Assembly (NCBI GenBank): GCA_029582265.1
Contig: CM055827.1
Coordinates: 2,015,349-2,079,348 of the forward strand
DNA: 64,000 nucleotides
Direction: 5' to 3'
Source of the DNA: Zoroaster sp. YZ-2022
Taxonomy: Eukaryota > Echinodermata > Asteroidea > Forcipulatida > Zoroasteridae
Made by a program: the position numbers and the translations under genes. This document shows positions 1 to 11,138 of this stretch, piece after piece (positions within the stretch are counted from its first letter, which is position 1; each line of letters opens with the position of its first letter). The notes under the pieces were generated by a model. That model ran no database searches, was not told where the DNA came from, and saw only the letters and a list, made by a program, of their open reading frames with translations.

Positions 1-422
1 CACTGTTTTCCTCAAGGATGTCGCAACGTTTACTTGTAAACCAGGGTGGGTACAAGCAAGCCACTTTGTGATGTCCTCGGAAACCCAGTCCAAGTAAACG
101 GGCGACAACCTTACCTGAGGTGAGACCGCACCAAAAGCCCCATCTCCACACTTTTAGTGGGTCAAAGATGAACTAAACTGACAATCAAGATTCAAAAAAG
201 TATAGGCCCTACATCTATTTTTCAATGGTTTTACATACATGCAACTTAAGTATACACCTGAAAAGTTAACAAATGAGAAAATGTGTGATAAATATCACGA
301 TTTTTGTCGATCTTGTTGCTAACAAATCAGATTAAAATGCATTCTGAATCTGCTCTAAAAGTCTTTTACATGATGCTAGCTATTCCTTTTGTTATTTTGG
401 GCATATTTTGATCATACATCAC
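1..422. other. No gene or repeat recognised
   Basis: AT-rich sequence before the first transposon end at 423. No exon with plausible splice sites and no inverted repeat was recognised. Confidence 0.5.
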
Positions 423-680
423 TAGGGCTGTCCGTTTTTGGTTATTTCGGGAACTGGATACCCGAAATTCAAAATCTTTGGATACCCGGGTACCCGTAAA
501 CAATTTTGTAAAAACACATAAATTCTCCCGAATAAAATAACTAACTTGTATGAACACAAGTTTCAAACAAAGCTGGCAAGTCTGTTAAAGGTTGTCGGCA
601 AATGTTACTTCTAAAGCCTTTATCTAAGTTTTCTTCATTTTGTCAGCAAATAATCAGAGCCTTCCATAATTTTGTGTGGA

Positions 681-1011
681 TTAACCCTCCTATGCCCAGT
701 CTGAAATTTAGCCCAGTCAGCACGGCACTCACAGACAGTCACTTGAGTATTTTTGAGTATTTTTGGGTGCATTGCCAATTAGTAGGTCAAACCACAGAGT
801 CATACAGAGCTGTGTAGTACTGTCCAGTGGTTTTGGTTTGACCTCCTAGCCACATGTCCTTGCATTTATTTGAGTGCACTGCACAAAGTCAATGGGTTGG
901 GAGTTACATACAAATTTTGAGTGGATTTGAGTACACTGCACAAAGTCAATGGGTTAAGAGAGACATAAACATTTTGAGTGTCTTTGAGTGTTAAACCTAT
1001 AAGAGGGTTAA
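681..1011. mobile_element. TTAA-flanked MITE, TTAACCCTCCTATGCCCAG family
   Basis: Begins TTAACCCTCCTATG and ends AAGAGGGTTAA, so a TTAA flanks each side of CCCTCYTA inverted ends. Inside are direct repeats of GAGTGCACTGCACAAAGTCA. A second copy of the whole unit lies at 39354-39673. TTAA target duplication plus CCYT ends is the known pattern for piggyBac-type transposons; assignment to that superfamily is inference. Confidence 0.75.
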
Positions 1012-1071
1012 AATGTTAAGTCGGAATTTTAAAAATTCGTTTACGGGTAATTGGAACCGAAAAATGGAACC

Positions 1072-3172
1072 TAGGCTTGGGCGATGACACGATAATATCG
1101 AATATCGCGATATTTTTTTTTACGCGATTATGATATCGAGAACTTTTTAAATCATCGAGATATCGGCAGATCGCGATGAAAAAAAAAATATCGCGATGAA
1201 AAAAAAATATCGCGATGAAAAAAAATTATCGTGAAGAAAAAAATACATCGCGATTAAACAAAATCCTCGATTGTCATTTGGGCCAGAAATTCCATGGGAA
1301 AAAAACTTAGGAAGTCTTTTCAGCTTTCGTGAGAAACAAAATCGAACTACTTCTGTAGTAAACCGACTGTCAGATCACAAAGGAGCCGCCTGACAAGTTG
1401 TTGTTTAATAATCCACCGTCACTCAAAGAAATCTATTAAGACTGATTTCAGTGTTGGGATTCGATTGAATGGGGTATTTGATCAACAATGTGGAGACAAT
1501 GTTTACGTCTCACTATCTATCCATGGCGCACCACAGTCGAGTATATTATCATACACATTTAAATATATGCAGAATATGGGCGTTACCTTAAAAACACAGT
1601 CATGAATTTAATCAAAGCATCGATCGGCAGTGGCTCGTTCAAAGTTGAGAGATTAGGACACTATTCTGTTGTACCATACTGGGACTTTTGTCTCGTGTGA
1701 GAAAACACATACACGTACTCTTGATAAACCATGTGACGTTTAGTTAAAATATTGTGACTACAATCCACATTTTCTGAATCACATGGTTTTATTCTCCACG
1801 GTACTATATGCAGGAATAAACCTAGTCACGTGTTTATACTATGACCCAGTCACATGGAACGCGTGAATCACGTGAACTCGGGCTGATGATTTGATTGGGA
1901 TGCACGACGCAGTAATCGTCCCACATAATTATTATGCAAACGATTTGCCAATAGCGATGGGTGCATTTTTGCGACCGTAACCAGAAACATGTTTGGGCTT
2001 TGGTCATTGGTTAAGCGTTTTCGCAAGTTCGGTTGTGCTGCGATGACATCATGGTTCTGACCAAACATAAACCGAACTTTGTGTGATCGGTTACGCTTAG
2101 TTTCAAGATGGCGGATTGTAAAAAGTGTTAAAACATGATTAAGTGATTGTTTGTACACCAGTATATCTTTCAAGTTACTAGCACTCACGAGTAAGTTCTA
2201 TTTTGAGAAACGTTGATGACTGAACATGTCACAAACTGAAAACAATTGTCTGGTTACGTTATTATTATTTTTATTATTATTATTATTATTTATTCGGCCT
2301 TCAACAACAGGTACAACGTACATACATGAACAACATACAATTCTAATACACAAAAATAAAAAATAAAACCACCCTATCCAAGTTGGCCAGGACCGACAAA
2401 AGTATAATGAAACACTTTGACTCGAAAGCCTGCCGATCCTAACTTGAAGAGGTTATCTACACATAGGATAGACTTAAAATTATTTAAATTTATTTAATTA
2501 AAAATATATAATGTAATAATGTCCCATAATCCATTACAAAGCACTCCACCCACTCTGCAATCCCCTTCCCTCATCAAGTTACTCCCTCCTCAAACCCCTC
2601 CCCCCACCCCGAAGCATGCAAGATGGCTGTCTTCAAGAGAAAAGTCTGAACAATGAATAAGAAGATAATGGAATTAGCTGCACAACTTATAAATGTTAAT
2701 TAATCCAAAAAATCCAAAAAATCCAAAAAACAAGGCAAGAAAAAGCAAAAATTAAACATATACATGTATATAAAAAAGAAAAAAGAACTATCAATTGAAT
2801 TAAAATGTCCCAATAAATTAAAATTAAGTAGGGGAAAATCGATCGATTTAACCTCGGCAATAAATAAGATGAATGTCAAACAATAAACACACTAAATTTG
2901 TAAATGTACAAGTACTTGCATTTTCGCGTAGCTGTGCCGTTTTATTTCTGGTTAGGGTAGCGAAAACCCGCCCCATATGTTGCACTCGTGAACGGCGCAA
3001 TTGCACGTGTCTCTCAGGTAAGCACTGGCAATTTATTGTGACACTTGTAGACGGGTACCGGCTCTAAAGCACTCATGCGTGAAAAACAAAAATAATCGCG
3101 ATATTATCGAATATCGCGATATATGTTTGACGATATATCGTGGATGAAAAAAATCGATATCGCCCAAGCCTA
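1072..3172. mobile_element. Nested hAT-like element with 8-bp target duplication
   Basis: Inverted ends TAGGCTTGGGCGAT and ATCGCCCAAGCCTA are flanked on both sides by the same 8 bases ATGGAACC (1064-1071 and 3173-3180). An 8-bp duplication is the hallmark of hAT transposition. The subterminal zones are packed with ATCGCGAT-type motifs on both sides (1085-1260 and 3095-3165). No transposase reading frame was recognised. A (TTA)n tract at about 2260-2290 begins what looks like a retroposon 3' end on the minus strand. A half copy of the left end lies at 8925-9070. Confidence 0.82.
2258..2380 (-). repeat. (TTA)n tract with retroposon-like 3' end
   Basis: On the minus strand a unique stretch ends in GGCCGAATAAATAATAATAA, the type of trinucleotide tail seen at the 3' end of CR1/L2-like LINEs and their SINEs. 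The body upstream was not recognised. Confidence 0.4.
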
Positions 3173-3205
3173 ATGGAACCAGGTAATGATATTTTCGGTC
3201 GGGTA

Positions 3206-3559
3206 TGTTACACTATGTACTCTCTACTTAATGCATTAAAAAAAGATTAGAGATTTTTAAAAAAGATTAGAGATTAGAGATTTTTATATATATTTTTTTG
3301 ATTGAAAGTTTGTGTTGCAGATATCAATTATAAGTTTACATGCGACTTTGAGTATTTACTATTACTAGGCTCGTCAAACACACCGTTTTACCCCACTAGA
3401 CAAGGCGTAACAACATGAGAATTTGCAATTTTTGTGTTGATATTTAGAGACTTTAAGCATAAGAAAGCAGCTTATTTTTCATATCATAAAAAAATCTAAT
3501 CCTTTATGTATTAGAATGCGAAAGAAAAATTCGAAAATATTTTTTAAATACACGATAAA
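3206..3559. other. No gene recognised
   Basis: AT-rich spacer with tandem copies of AAAAAAGATTAGAGATT near 3238-3285. Nothing else stands out. Confidence 0.4.
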
Positions 3560-3999
3560 TAGCATTCTGAATTTCCCACCTCCCGCGCTCCCGGCTTGCT
3601 TCGAAACAACGTTACCAACGCATCTGAAGCCTCCAATTTTCAAGTTGACATTTTACCCGGAAACGGTTGTCGTATCTAGTCGAATGTGGGCACCAAAAAT
3701 AAAGCCTGCTTTGCAAGGAACTGATTTCAACGTGCACGTTATCGATAGGCGAGTCGGGGGGTGCAGAAAACATCGTTGAAAATCCGTCGAACATCTTTGA
3801 AAAACAATGCCAATTTCGCAAAACGCGGCACCATAAACCGAAAGTACGAACGATAATCCATCCCCACATGAAGTTGGAATGAAATCAGACGTCATTTTCC
3901 AGTAGATAATACGAGATATAATCGCACGTTTTTCTTCAGACGGATGCAATTTTTCACGACCGCCACGGTAACGCGGAGTCACACACACGATGCAGTTGA

Positions 4000-4182
4000 C
4001 CGAGCGAGAGAGATCTACGATCACTCGCTAAAAGTGTCGGACTTTCTCCCGAAAATCAACATGAAATTGCCAGGATTTTGGTGGAAGATGGTGATTACAA
4101 GTTCCTGAACATTAACATTTATGTTATAAAGTGGACTTTATTTTTAAATACATTAGTTCTTATTGTCTCAATTTATCGTTAA
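4000..4182 (+). CDS. Weak ORF candidate in a CpG-rich island
   Basis: The surrounding block (about 3560-4060) is richer in CpG than its neighbours. From a stop at 3997 to the stop at 4180-4182 the + frame is open for 60 codons. Its first part reads SERDLRSLAKSVGLSPENQ and then HEIARILVEDGDYKFLN, a plausible amphipathic helical composition. After about residue 36 it turns into AT-rich, hydrophobic and probably non-coding sequence. There is no initiator ATG, and no acceptor or donor that clearly bounds an exon. It could be a decayed gene or transposon fragment, or chance. No family recognised. Confidence 0.15.
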   Translation, partial: PSERDLRSLAKSVGLSPENQHEIARILVEDGDYKFLNINIYVIKWTLFLNTLVLIVSIYR

Positions 4183-6988
4183 TTCAATCCGAAGATTTGA
4201 AAGAAATGCCGATTTGGTGCGTGCATGCTGCATGAACTATAGCGTTTGCAATACGATTGTAAGGCGCATGTGCAGTAGGCTACTTGTGGTGTGAGGATTG
4301 CATGCATAGCGTCTGCAATACGATCGTGCAACGCATGTGCAGTAGGCCAGTTTTTTTGGATAAACAATGGGGAAGAAAACACTGCACAAATCAATGGGGA
4401 ATCAATTTGAACTTTTTACTTTTTCATGCAATTTGCCCCCAAAAACAAATGTACAGATTATTAAATTTGGAGATAAGAGCTATGATAAAGTAAAAAAATA
4501 TGATTTTTGTTTTTTTAAGTTTGAAGGATTTAAAAAAATATCACTGGCCTCACACATAAATTTACAACAAAAAAAATTAAAAAAAATGAATCGGTGAAAA
4601 TTCCTACTTTTTGACTGGATCATGCACAGCATTTGCTTTGAAGTGGGACTGGGACAATGGAGATTTGAAATTATTGTCAAGATTTATAAATTATTGTCAT
4701 TATTTATAACGTTATGAATATATAATTAGCTTATTAAAGTAATGAAAAACAAGGCTTTTGATCCTAAATTACCTGTGAAATTATTATAATTGTTTTTCTT
4801 TTACTTTGAGTATATTGGTATCCAAATGTTTACTCAATGACCAAATTTGAGTGGAATAGGATTGACAGAACTTAACTTATGACATTTTTGCATATTTAAT
4901 TAGCCGGACTTAGTCTCCAGAGCAAAAACAAAGGAAAATTTGGTATTTAAGCCCAAATTTATGCCAGTTTTACACAACAACCATTAATGTTCTCAGCTTG
5001 GAACACATATATACTTTAAATATGAGTAACAAAGACTCAGAATATGCAAAATGATTCACAAGATCCTCTACAATCATTATGAAAAGGATACTTAAAATAT
5101 GCAAATTTTGAGAATTTATTGTGATTTCGGCTTAAAAAAGGCCAGTTTTGGCACTTCAAGGCATTTTTAGTGAGCTATATCTTCATAATGTGATGTATCC
5201 TCTGGAAAAAATCCACTGATATGAAAAATATAGGCAACATACATACAAGAAAAGGTGAATTGAGATGCTTGATAGGTGTAAATAAAATAAATGAGATGGT
5301 ATAAAAACATTTTTTGTTTATTGTTGCTTTGTTGACATTTGTTGTATAGGGAAACAGCACATTCTGAAATCTTTATCGGACCATAACTTGGTAACACCTT
5401 GACCAATTTTTAAAATTAAGTGTTCTGTGTAATCTACTCACCAAGCCCTTTAAGAAAATTCCAACATAACTTCATATAAAGCAATTTAAAATGTTTTATT
5501 GTCAACCCTACTATTACTACATTTAAGAAAGATGAAACACCATGAGATATGTTAAGCATAAATATTAATTGATAATGTACATGTAGGTTCACAACTTTTA
5601 TGTGCAAGGACACAATACTGGCTGACAAAAATGAGACACGGGGTGAACAAAAATATTGGTGGAAAGTTGTAATTTACTTTGAAGTCATGAGAATGGACAC
5701 CCTTGTACTTGAAAATAGCATTGGAGAGATAATGTGCCAAGTAATGTGCCAAGTAGATTTTCCTCCCTGTTGTATTTTCTCGATTGGCGTGTGAAAGTCA
5801 ACATAAGTTACATGGTGTCCACTTTTCAGTCTAGTACCCAACAATAAAAGTCAAAGCAAAAAAATGTTTACACCATGATTATGTAGCTTATTCCCAATAA
5901 AAAATGGCTTAGTTTGGTAAGGATGAGTTTTGTAAAAAAAAATATCTGGCCGTTTTAACATCGTATGATTTGGTGGACATGATGTGTAACTAACGTGAAC
6001 ACAGATTTAGCGATCATTTTTGAGGCTCGTGAAATCTTTTTTTTTTTTTTTTAGGAGCCAGTTTATTTCTTCATTAAGTTACTCAAGTTATATGCACATC
6101 GTGAGGAAAATAAGTAAGGGATATGTAAAGTGTTTGATTTGATGAACTTTGTTCAATTAATGTCCCGTTTTTAGACGCCATTTTGGCAATAAAATCGGTT
6201 TGTAAACGTGAATTAAAAGTGACACAACATGTATTCACACTTTATTTTATCTTTATTTGTCTCTTAAACATATATACAAATATTATCTAAAATAAAAAAC
6301 AGTTCAAAATAGTCAAATTATTTAAGAAAATCAAGATCATTTTGTGCACCATGAAAGTTAGTCAGTATTGTGTCCTTACACTTATACTTTACTGGTTTTA
6401 AAAATGAGGATATTTAGGTGTACAATATGTGATGGTTGCTAATTTGACAACCTACACAATGTACATGGATGTTTTTTTTTGGCCAAATTAAATTTTAAAT
6501 AACAGTTTTCAATGCGTACTTCTCTTTGATTTTCTAACAAAATAGACCATATCATGTATGAATATACATTTAGCCAGATTGGGATAGCAATGTTTGTCGT
6601 GACAGGATAATTATTATGGCACAACATTTTTGCGGGCACCCAAACTGACTGGGAGCAACCTAATATCACTAATTAATTTTCTTAGTAAGTAGCCTGCTCT
6701 TGTTCATGAGTCACAATGTAGTCTGCCAATCTCGTACACATCTTGATTCATTAAACAATATGTACATGTTCATGTGTATATTTCGTATGCATGAATGAGG
6801 AACCTCTTTGATACAGTGTACAGATTATTGACCCATCACCTACTGTGAGTGAATATAATTATATTGTGGTATGCTTGAGCAGACAAAGGAACTACATGTA
6901 CCATAGGATTATGTATACATTTTGTAAACAATTTGACCTTCAATTTAAAGCAAATGGCCATTGAATTTTCCCAAAAGTGGTTTTTCAG
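4183..6988. other. No gene recognised
   Basis: Long AT-rich stretch. A short degenerate direct repeat around TGCAATACGATYGT is present at about 4248-4276 and 4313-4345. Otherwise only simple T and A runs (for example 6039-6053) are visible. Confidence 0.4.
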
Positions 6989-7149
6989 AGAGGAAATTTC
7001 ATCCAGGAACCAGTTGTTCACACAACCTAAGGTACAAGGACGCTATTGACCAAGTTGACACATACAAATTCTCAAGGCATGCCAACAAAACCTCTAGATC
7101 TGTTATCCAGAAGATCTTCAGTGCAGTGTACGAGGCCATTTGGGAATAG
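6989..7149 (+). CDS. Candidate terminal exon, unrecognised protein
   Basis: A good acceptor (TGGTTTTTCAG, ending 6988) is followed by 53 open codons to a TAG at 7147-7149. The peptide begins RKFHPGTSCSHNLRYKDAID and ends SVIQKIFSAVYEAIWE. Composition is balanced (charged, aromatic and Gly/Pro residues) and the GC content is higher than the flanks, unlike the shadow ORFs nearby. No upstream partner exon was identified and the family is not recognised. It could be the 3' exon of a + strand gene whose other exons lie to the left, or a relic. A TTAA-flanked MITE begins only about 60 bases downstream. Confidence 0.25.
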
Positions 7150-7210
7150 TGTCTAGCCGGCAGTGGCTAGTCATTAGATAATGGGCCGTATTTTTAATTT
7201 CTTACATTAA

Positions 7211-7300
7211 TTAACCCTAATTCCCTAAGCATTGTTAGTGAACAATAAAAATCCTTAAAAATCCTCCAACTGCCTTTGTTGTCTAGGGAGTTAGGGTTAA
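7211..7300. mobile_element. Short TTAA-flanked MITE (CCCTAAYTCCCTA ends)
   Basis: TTAA at 7211-7214 and 7297-7300 bounds inverted ends CCCTAATTCCCTAA and CTAGGGAGTTAGGG. The core contains AACAATAAAAATCC and ATCCTCCAACTGCC. Other copies are at 9307-9413 and, inverted, at 40588-40678. Confidence 0.75.
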
Positions 7301-7816
7301 CTCTTACCACCCCAAACCCATCAAACTCCAACAGTTGGTTGTGTTGCATTTTAATGGCCTCCGTACTGTATAGCCCATGCATGGTGTTGGATTTTGATGG
7401 ACTCCGTACTGTATAGCCCATGCATGGTGTTGGATTTTGGTGGATTCCGTACTGTATAACCCATGCATGGTGTTGGATTTTGATGGACTCTGTACTGTAT
7501 AGCCCATGCATGGTGTTGGATTTTGGTGGACTCCGTACTTGTTGGATTTTGGTGGACTCCGTACTGTATAGCCCATGCATGGTGTTGGATTTTGATGGAC
7601 TCCGTACTGTATAGCCCATGCATGGTGTTGGATTTTGGTGGACTCCGTACTGTATAGCCTATGCATCGTGTTGGATTTTGGTGGACTCCGTACTGTATAG
7701 CCCATGCATGGTGTTGGATTTTGATGGATTCTGTACTGTATAGCCAATGCATGGTGTTGGATTTTGGTGGATTCCGGAAGGTTCCTAGTAGCCAAAACTA
7801 TTTGGGGGTTAGGGTT
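7297..7816. mobile_element. TTAA element carrying a 43-bp minisatellite
   Basis: Starts at the TTAA shared with the preceding MITE and ends near GGGGGTTAGGG (about 7806-7816), where the right-hand TTAA has decayed. The outer sequence (CCCATCAAACTCCAACAG) is shared with the element at 16266-17312. The two therefore belong to one family, and the tandem array sits inside this copy. Confidence 0.6.
7357..7775. repeat. 43-bp minisatellite, about ten units
   Basis: Unit contains TACTGTATAGCCCATGCATG followed by GTGTTGGATTTTGRTGGA. One unit (about 7530-7565) has lost about half its length. Because 43 is not a multiple of three, all three minus frames stay open across the array and give spurious proteins of up to 163 residues. 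Confidence 0.9.
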
Positions 7817-8924
7817 TTCAAGATATGTGAGGAATAAATTGGTAAATAAAAAATAACCAAATTGTAAACCTTAGTGTTAAGCTGATGGTGAATCTTCCCT
7901 ACATATAATTTTTTCTGATGTGCTGTCATTTGTAAGAAAAGGAAAATAATTCGTTTGAATTTAGGAATTTAATATACATGTACACTGTGCATATACATCT
8001 CAATTCAAAGAGTAAGCATACTTACTTTTAAAAAAGGTTTGCCAAATTCTTTTTAACAAAATTCCTGAGATTTTCTGTTTGAAAGGAAAGTGCAAATTAT
8101 GTATACAAACACAAGTGATAGACAATGGATCTTAACAATGGCTTTGCTGTGAGGGCAATTTCAGGTCAAGGTCACAAAACTGTTTTGGAGAAAGGAAATG
8201 GTTGTTGATTGCCAGGAAAGTACATTACTTTGTTCCTTCCTGAGCTCCATGGATACTGTTTGTTCTGAGCAAGATTTGTAATATTTAATACTTGAATAAT
8301 CGTTTGTCAAGTATGTAGTAAGCGCTCATAGCAAGTACTTATATTGTAAATTAGTAGTTTCAAAGATTGAAACATTTGCCATAATGTAATTGATCTGAGT
8401 GCATAAACCATTGAAAAGTAACAAGTTGCTGATTATGATTATTGCTAAATCTAAGCATTGTGTATGGATCTAGGTGCTTGGACATGTGTGCTTGGACATG
8501 TGTGCTTGGATATGTGCTTGCACGTGAGTTGCAAATTTGTTCCTGCTGTTTCTGAAGACCCTATCTTCATGCTTCTTTAAAAAAAACTGAGTACATCATT
8601 TTAAGTGGACCGAAATGGATGAGATTTAATCATAGGTTGTAACATGAGTGATTCTGAGCCATATTTCCATCCATAGAATCACGGAAATTGTAAATCTTCC
8701 AGTGGCTTTGGGAGCTAATGTAAGTACATGTAGATGTATGAGTCAAACTGTTGCGGACCCACTTTGTGTCTGTAGGCATTCAAGCCATTAGTATGTGTGT
8801 ACATTCATGCTATTCCTGGAGATACTGAACTTGCTTGTCAATCACACAGAATGAATTAACCAATAGAGTTAGGCCTCTCAATGAAAATTGCTACTACATT
8901 AGTCAAGGGCTTTGCATGACTAAG
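7817..8924. other. No gene recognised
   Basis: Only a short tandem of GTGCTTGGACAT (about 8471-8520) stands out. Confidence 0.4.
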
Positions 8925-9070
8925 TTTTGGCGATAACACGATATCAAATATCACAATACTTTTTTTTTATTCGATTATGATATCCAGAACCTTTTCAAGT
9001 TACATGTATCAAGATATCGGCAAATCATGATTTAAAAAAAATATTTCGATTAAAAAACAAAAATTGCAAT
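8925..9070. mobile_element. Half copy of the ATCGCGAT hAT-like element
   Basis: Resembles the left end of the element at 1072-3172 (TTTTGGCGATAACACGATAT, then CGATTATGATATC). No right end was found. Confidence 0.5.
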
Positions 9071-9078
9071 TTGATATT

Positions 9079-9156
9079 CTAGCACGGCCCACATTTTTGG
9101 TGCGAACATTTATAAAAAACATTTAATTTGTTTCCCAAAAATGTGGGCCGCGCTAG
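9079..9156. repeat. Compact foldback hairpin
   Basis: CTAGCACGGCCCACATTTTT and its near-perfect inverse AAAAATGTGGGCCGCGCTAG are separated by about 38 AT-rich bases. Confidence 0.7.
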
Positions 9157-9306
9157 CATATGAAATTGACGCATGCGTAGTGGTTCCCCCCGTTTTCGGG
9201 GGAGATTCAACAAGACTATTTGATAGCTGTTCATGTAGAGATAGAGATAGCGCCCTCCTGTGGCGTACGGCGATGGATTGTAAATCAAAAACATACAAAC
9301 ACAGCC

Positions 9307-9413
9307 TTAACCCTAACTCCCTAAGCATTGTTACTGAACAATAAAAATCCTTCAAAATCCTTCAAAATCCTTCAAAATCCTCCAACTGCCTTTGTTTAGG
9401 GAGTTAGGGTTAA
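9307..9413. mobile_element. Short TTAA-flanked MITE (CCCTAACTCCCTA ends)
   Basis: Second copy of the 7211-7300 family. The motif TCCTTCAAAA is tandemly repeated inside it, which makes this copy slightly longer. Confidence 0.8.
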
Positions 9414-10301
9414 ACCAAGACTAACTTCACGGTAATTAAATGACATGTACAACTGCTATGATTACGAACATTGTAAAAGTGCAATGGAACATACGTACAA
9501 TATCTGGCGTTGAATTTTGCATTTAACATTAACAAACAAATTGGTACACAAAACAATTTATTTCTTTAAAAGTAAATCATTTATTCACCCCCAAAAACAC
9601 AAACATTTAAAAAAAACTTGATATCCATAATTATCGATTTTGTTGGAGAATAAATGAAAAGGTTTGTCATTGTGCTGTTGATACGTAAATGTAAACAAAC
9701 CAGAAAGAATGGGAATTTGCTCCATTGGTTTCCATGGAAACTTATATACAGTGTGAACATAAAATTTGAGTCTTAAGAATTAGCTTTTCACAATACCTTA
9801 CATGTACATACTGTACAAATATTTCAATGACGTTTATTTCAATGTTAACAAACAATATAAGAGCAGTGTATCTTAGTATACAACAAAAATTATTTGTATA
9901 ATTTATTCATTAATAAGTATGAATAAATTATCGGCATTTCCATGTGCAATTGTATATATGTATGCAGGGCCCAATGTGTGGACATAGCCTTGCTAAATAA
10001 ATAAATACAGTGTAAATTGATTAGAAAATAATGTTACATTTGGGAAAGAAAGGAAGCCATAAGGCTTTTTTTTACTGTAATTGTAAACATGTTAATTATA
10101 CATGTGAATATGGTAGAGGAATACATGTACATGACCGAGTGCCTCCACTTCCAAGTAAGTGTACATCAATTGACCAATCAACAGCTGTTGATTGAAATTC
10201 CTTATTGACCAATCGGATTTGTTGAGCCATGGTGTGAATGTAAAATATGCGCATAATAACACTCAACTATCTTCAACACGGTTTGATATACATACATACA
10301 C
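9414..10301. other. No gene recognised
   Basis: AT-rich sequence with scattered TACATGTAC. No splice-bounded reading frame was found. Confidence 0.4.
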
Positions 10302-11138
10302 CATGGAGGAAGAAAACGGGAGTCACAACGAAGGCATATCAAAGGTTCAATGTCTTTTGCCGCGGTCGTAAAACTTCCAAGCCAGCGCTAATCGTTTAAT
10401 CCGATTATCGAGGAGAACTACAGCCTCTTATCTCATAACCAATTAGCACTTCGGAGTGGCCCATTGAAAATACGTTACGGCCGCCCGCAACGCTTACCAG
10501 TTTTACGACCGCGATAATCCCCTTGTGTACAATGTCTTTTGCCGCTCGGCCTGCTCGCGACCAGCATACATAATTGGAGGGTAGAAATCTGTAGCAAACG
10601 AATAAACACAAAACGTATGCGCACTACTTTTCGGGCTTTTTATATTGCGCAGTTCATTGTCTTCAATAGCGATTTTTCCACCGAGTATTTTGGTGTTTTG
10701 ATCGTCAAATTTGGCGAATCCGAAGCTGACTTACGGTAAATATAACATTCAGATGTTACAATAAAGTGTCTTTTTAGCAACTTATTTTAAGGATATTTCC
10801 GGTGATCTCCGGAAGCCAACAAATTATCAAATTCAAAGACGTGTTGTTTAGCTTTTTATCATTTCAATCCTCATATTTGTGCGATGCTGTGCAATGAAGA
10901 TATTGCAGTGTTGGATTCGTAGGTCGAGTTGGATCGGGAGCCAGCCTTCCGTGTAGTGCAATAGGACAACGCGTCAGCAATGCGCGCAATGCGCATGTGC
11001 AAAGAAAGCCTGGCTGTAGTTCTCCTCGATAATCGGATTAAACGATTAGCGCTGGCTTAGAAATTTTACGACCGCGGCAAAAGACATTGAACCTTTGATA
11101 TGCCTTCATTGTGACTCCTTCTGTTTTCTTCCTCCATG
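10302..11138. repeat. Large inverted repeat, about 125-bp arms
   Basis: Left arm 10302-10425 and right arm 11012-11138 are near-identical inverse copies (for example GGAGAACTACAGCC and GGCTGTAGTTCTCC). The spacer is about 590 bases and repeats part of the arm motif at about 10500-10545 (TTTTACGACCGCG). Each arm, read inward, opens with ATG and encodes a similar short peptide, MEEENGSHNEGISKVQ on the + strand and MEEENRRSHNEGISKVQ on the - strand, both ending CLLPRS and a stop. This may be a foldback transposon or an inverted duplication of a 5' exon. Confidence 0.75.

Larger units (their letters stand above)
423..3205. mobile_element. Degraded hAT-like element (TAGGGCTGTCC end), interrupted
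   Basis: The left end TAGGGCTGTCCG is followed by GGATACCCG motifs. The right part (1018-1071, then 3181-3205) matches the right end of the well-preserved element at 22672-24468, including TCGTTTACGGGTA and GGTCGGGTA. The terminal right-hand bases have decayed. It is interrupted by a TTAA-flanked MITE (681-1011) and by a second hAT-like element (1072-3172). No transposase was recognised, so it is probably non-autonomous. Confidence 0.65.

Noticed and set aside
3653..4024. 123-residue minus-strand ORF in the CpG-rich block
   Set aside because: Composition is uneven, with no domain or splice support; overlapping frames on both strands are equally open.
7194..7795. Overlapping minus-strand ORFs of 133-163 residues
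   Set aside because: They read through a 43-bp minisatellite in all three frames, so openness follows from the repeat lacking stops and not from coding.
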